NCBI GenBank assembly: GCA_037384645.1
Contig: JARRNT010000088.1
Span: 1 to 5,361, forward strand
Length of the DNA stretch: 5,361 nucleotides
Source of the DNA: RI-92 sp037384645
GTDB lineage: Bacteria; Pseudomonadota; Gammaproteobacteria; UBA6429; Thiohalophilaceae
Direction: 5' to 3'
The notes beneath the pieces are model-generated. The model saw only the letters and a program-made list of their open reading frames with translations, was not told the DNA's origin and ran no database searches. Position numbers and translations under genes: made by a program. This document shows, piece by piece, positions 5,335-5,361 of this stretch. Position 1 is the first letter of the stretch. Each line of letters opens with the position of its first letter.

Positions 5335-5361
5335 CTGACCAGGCTGATCCGTGCATCACGG

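Overview
The window looks like chromosomal DNA from a proteobacterium, most likely a gammaproteobacterium. The genes are moderately GC-rich, intergenic stretches are short, promoters are sigma70-like, and the protein families are typical of that group: an EmrA-type adaptor, a NemA-like ene-reductase, an HI0933/BaiN-like flavoprotein and a YhaH-like DUF805 protein. Nothing in the sequence fixes the genus. No rRNA, tRNA, CRISPR array, insertion sequence or phage gene is visible.

Left part (1-1550), minus strand: a MarR-family regulator gene is followed 18 bp later by an HlyD/EmrA-type membrane fusion protein gene that runs off the left edge. This is the usual layout of a self-regulated EmrAB-type drug efflux operon, and the inner-membrane transporter gene probably lies just outside the window. 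A perfect 11+2+11 bp palindrome sits on the marR promoter and is the obvious operator.

Middle part (1555-3372), minus strand: an Old Yellow Enzyme (OYE) family alkene reductase gene is followed by a TetR/AcrR regulator gene, with a strong GC hairpin between them. Upstream of the reductase are a TTGACA promoter and two near-identical 16-bp palindromes 31 bp apart, one in the promoter spacer and one just after the expected transcription start. The regulator has a Gly-Cys motif placed like the redox-active cysteine of NemR. The simplest reading is an autoregulated electrophile-responsive module comparable to nemRA, with the gene order reversed.

Right part (3373-5361), plus strand: a divergently transcribed HI0933/BaiN-like flavoprotein gene, a 248-bp AT-richer gap with no gene, and a small DUF805 membrane protein gene with a strong ribosome binding site. 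A hairpin after it has a T-rich tract on its minus-strand side and may terminate a gene entering from the right.

Taken together, the minus-strand genes look like a stress island in which an enzyme that reduces electrophiles sits beside an efflux system, each with its own repressor. No wholly new system is evident. The most informative parts are the two operator architectures and the cysteine-bearing TetR protein.
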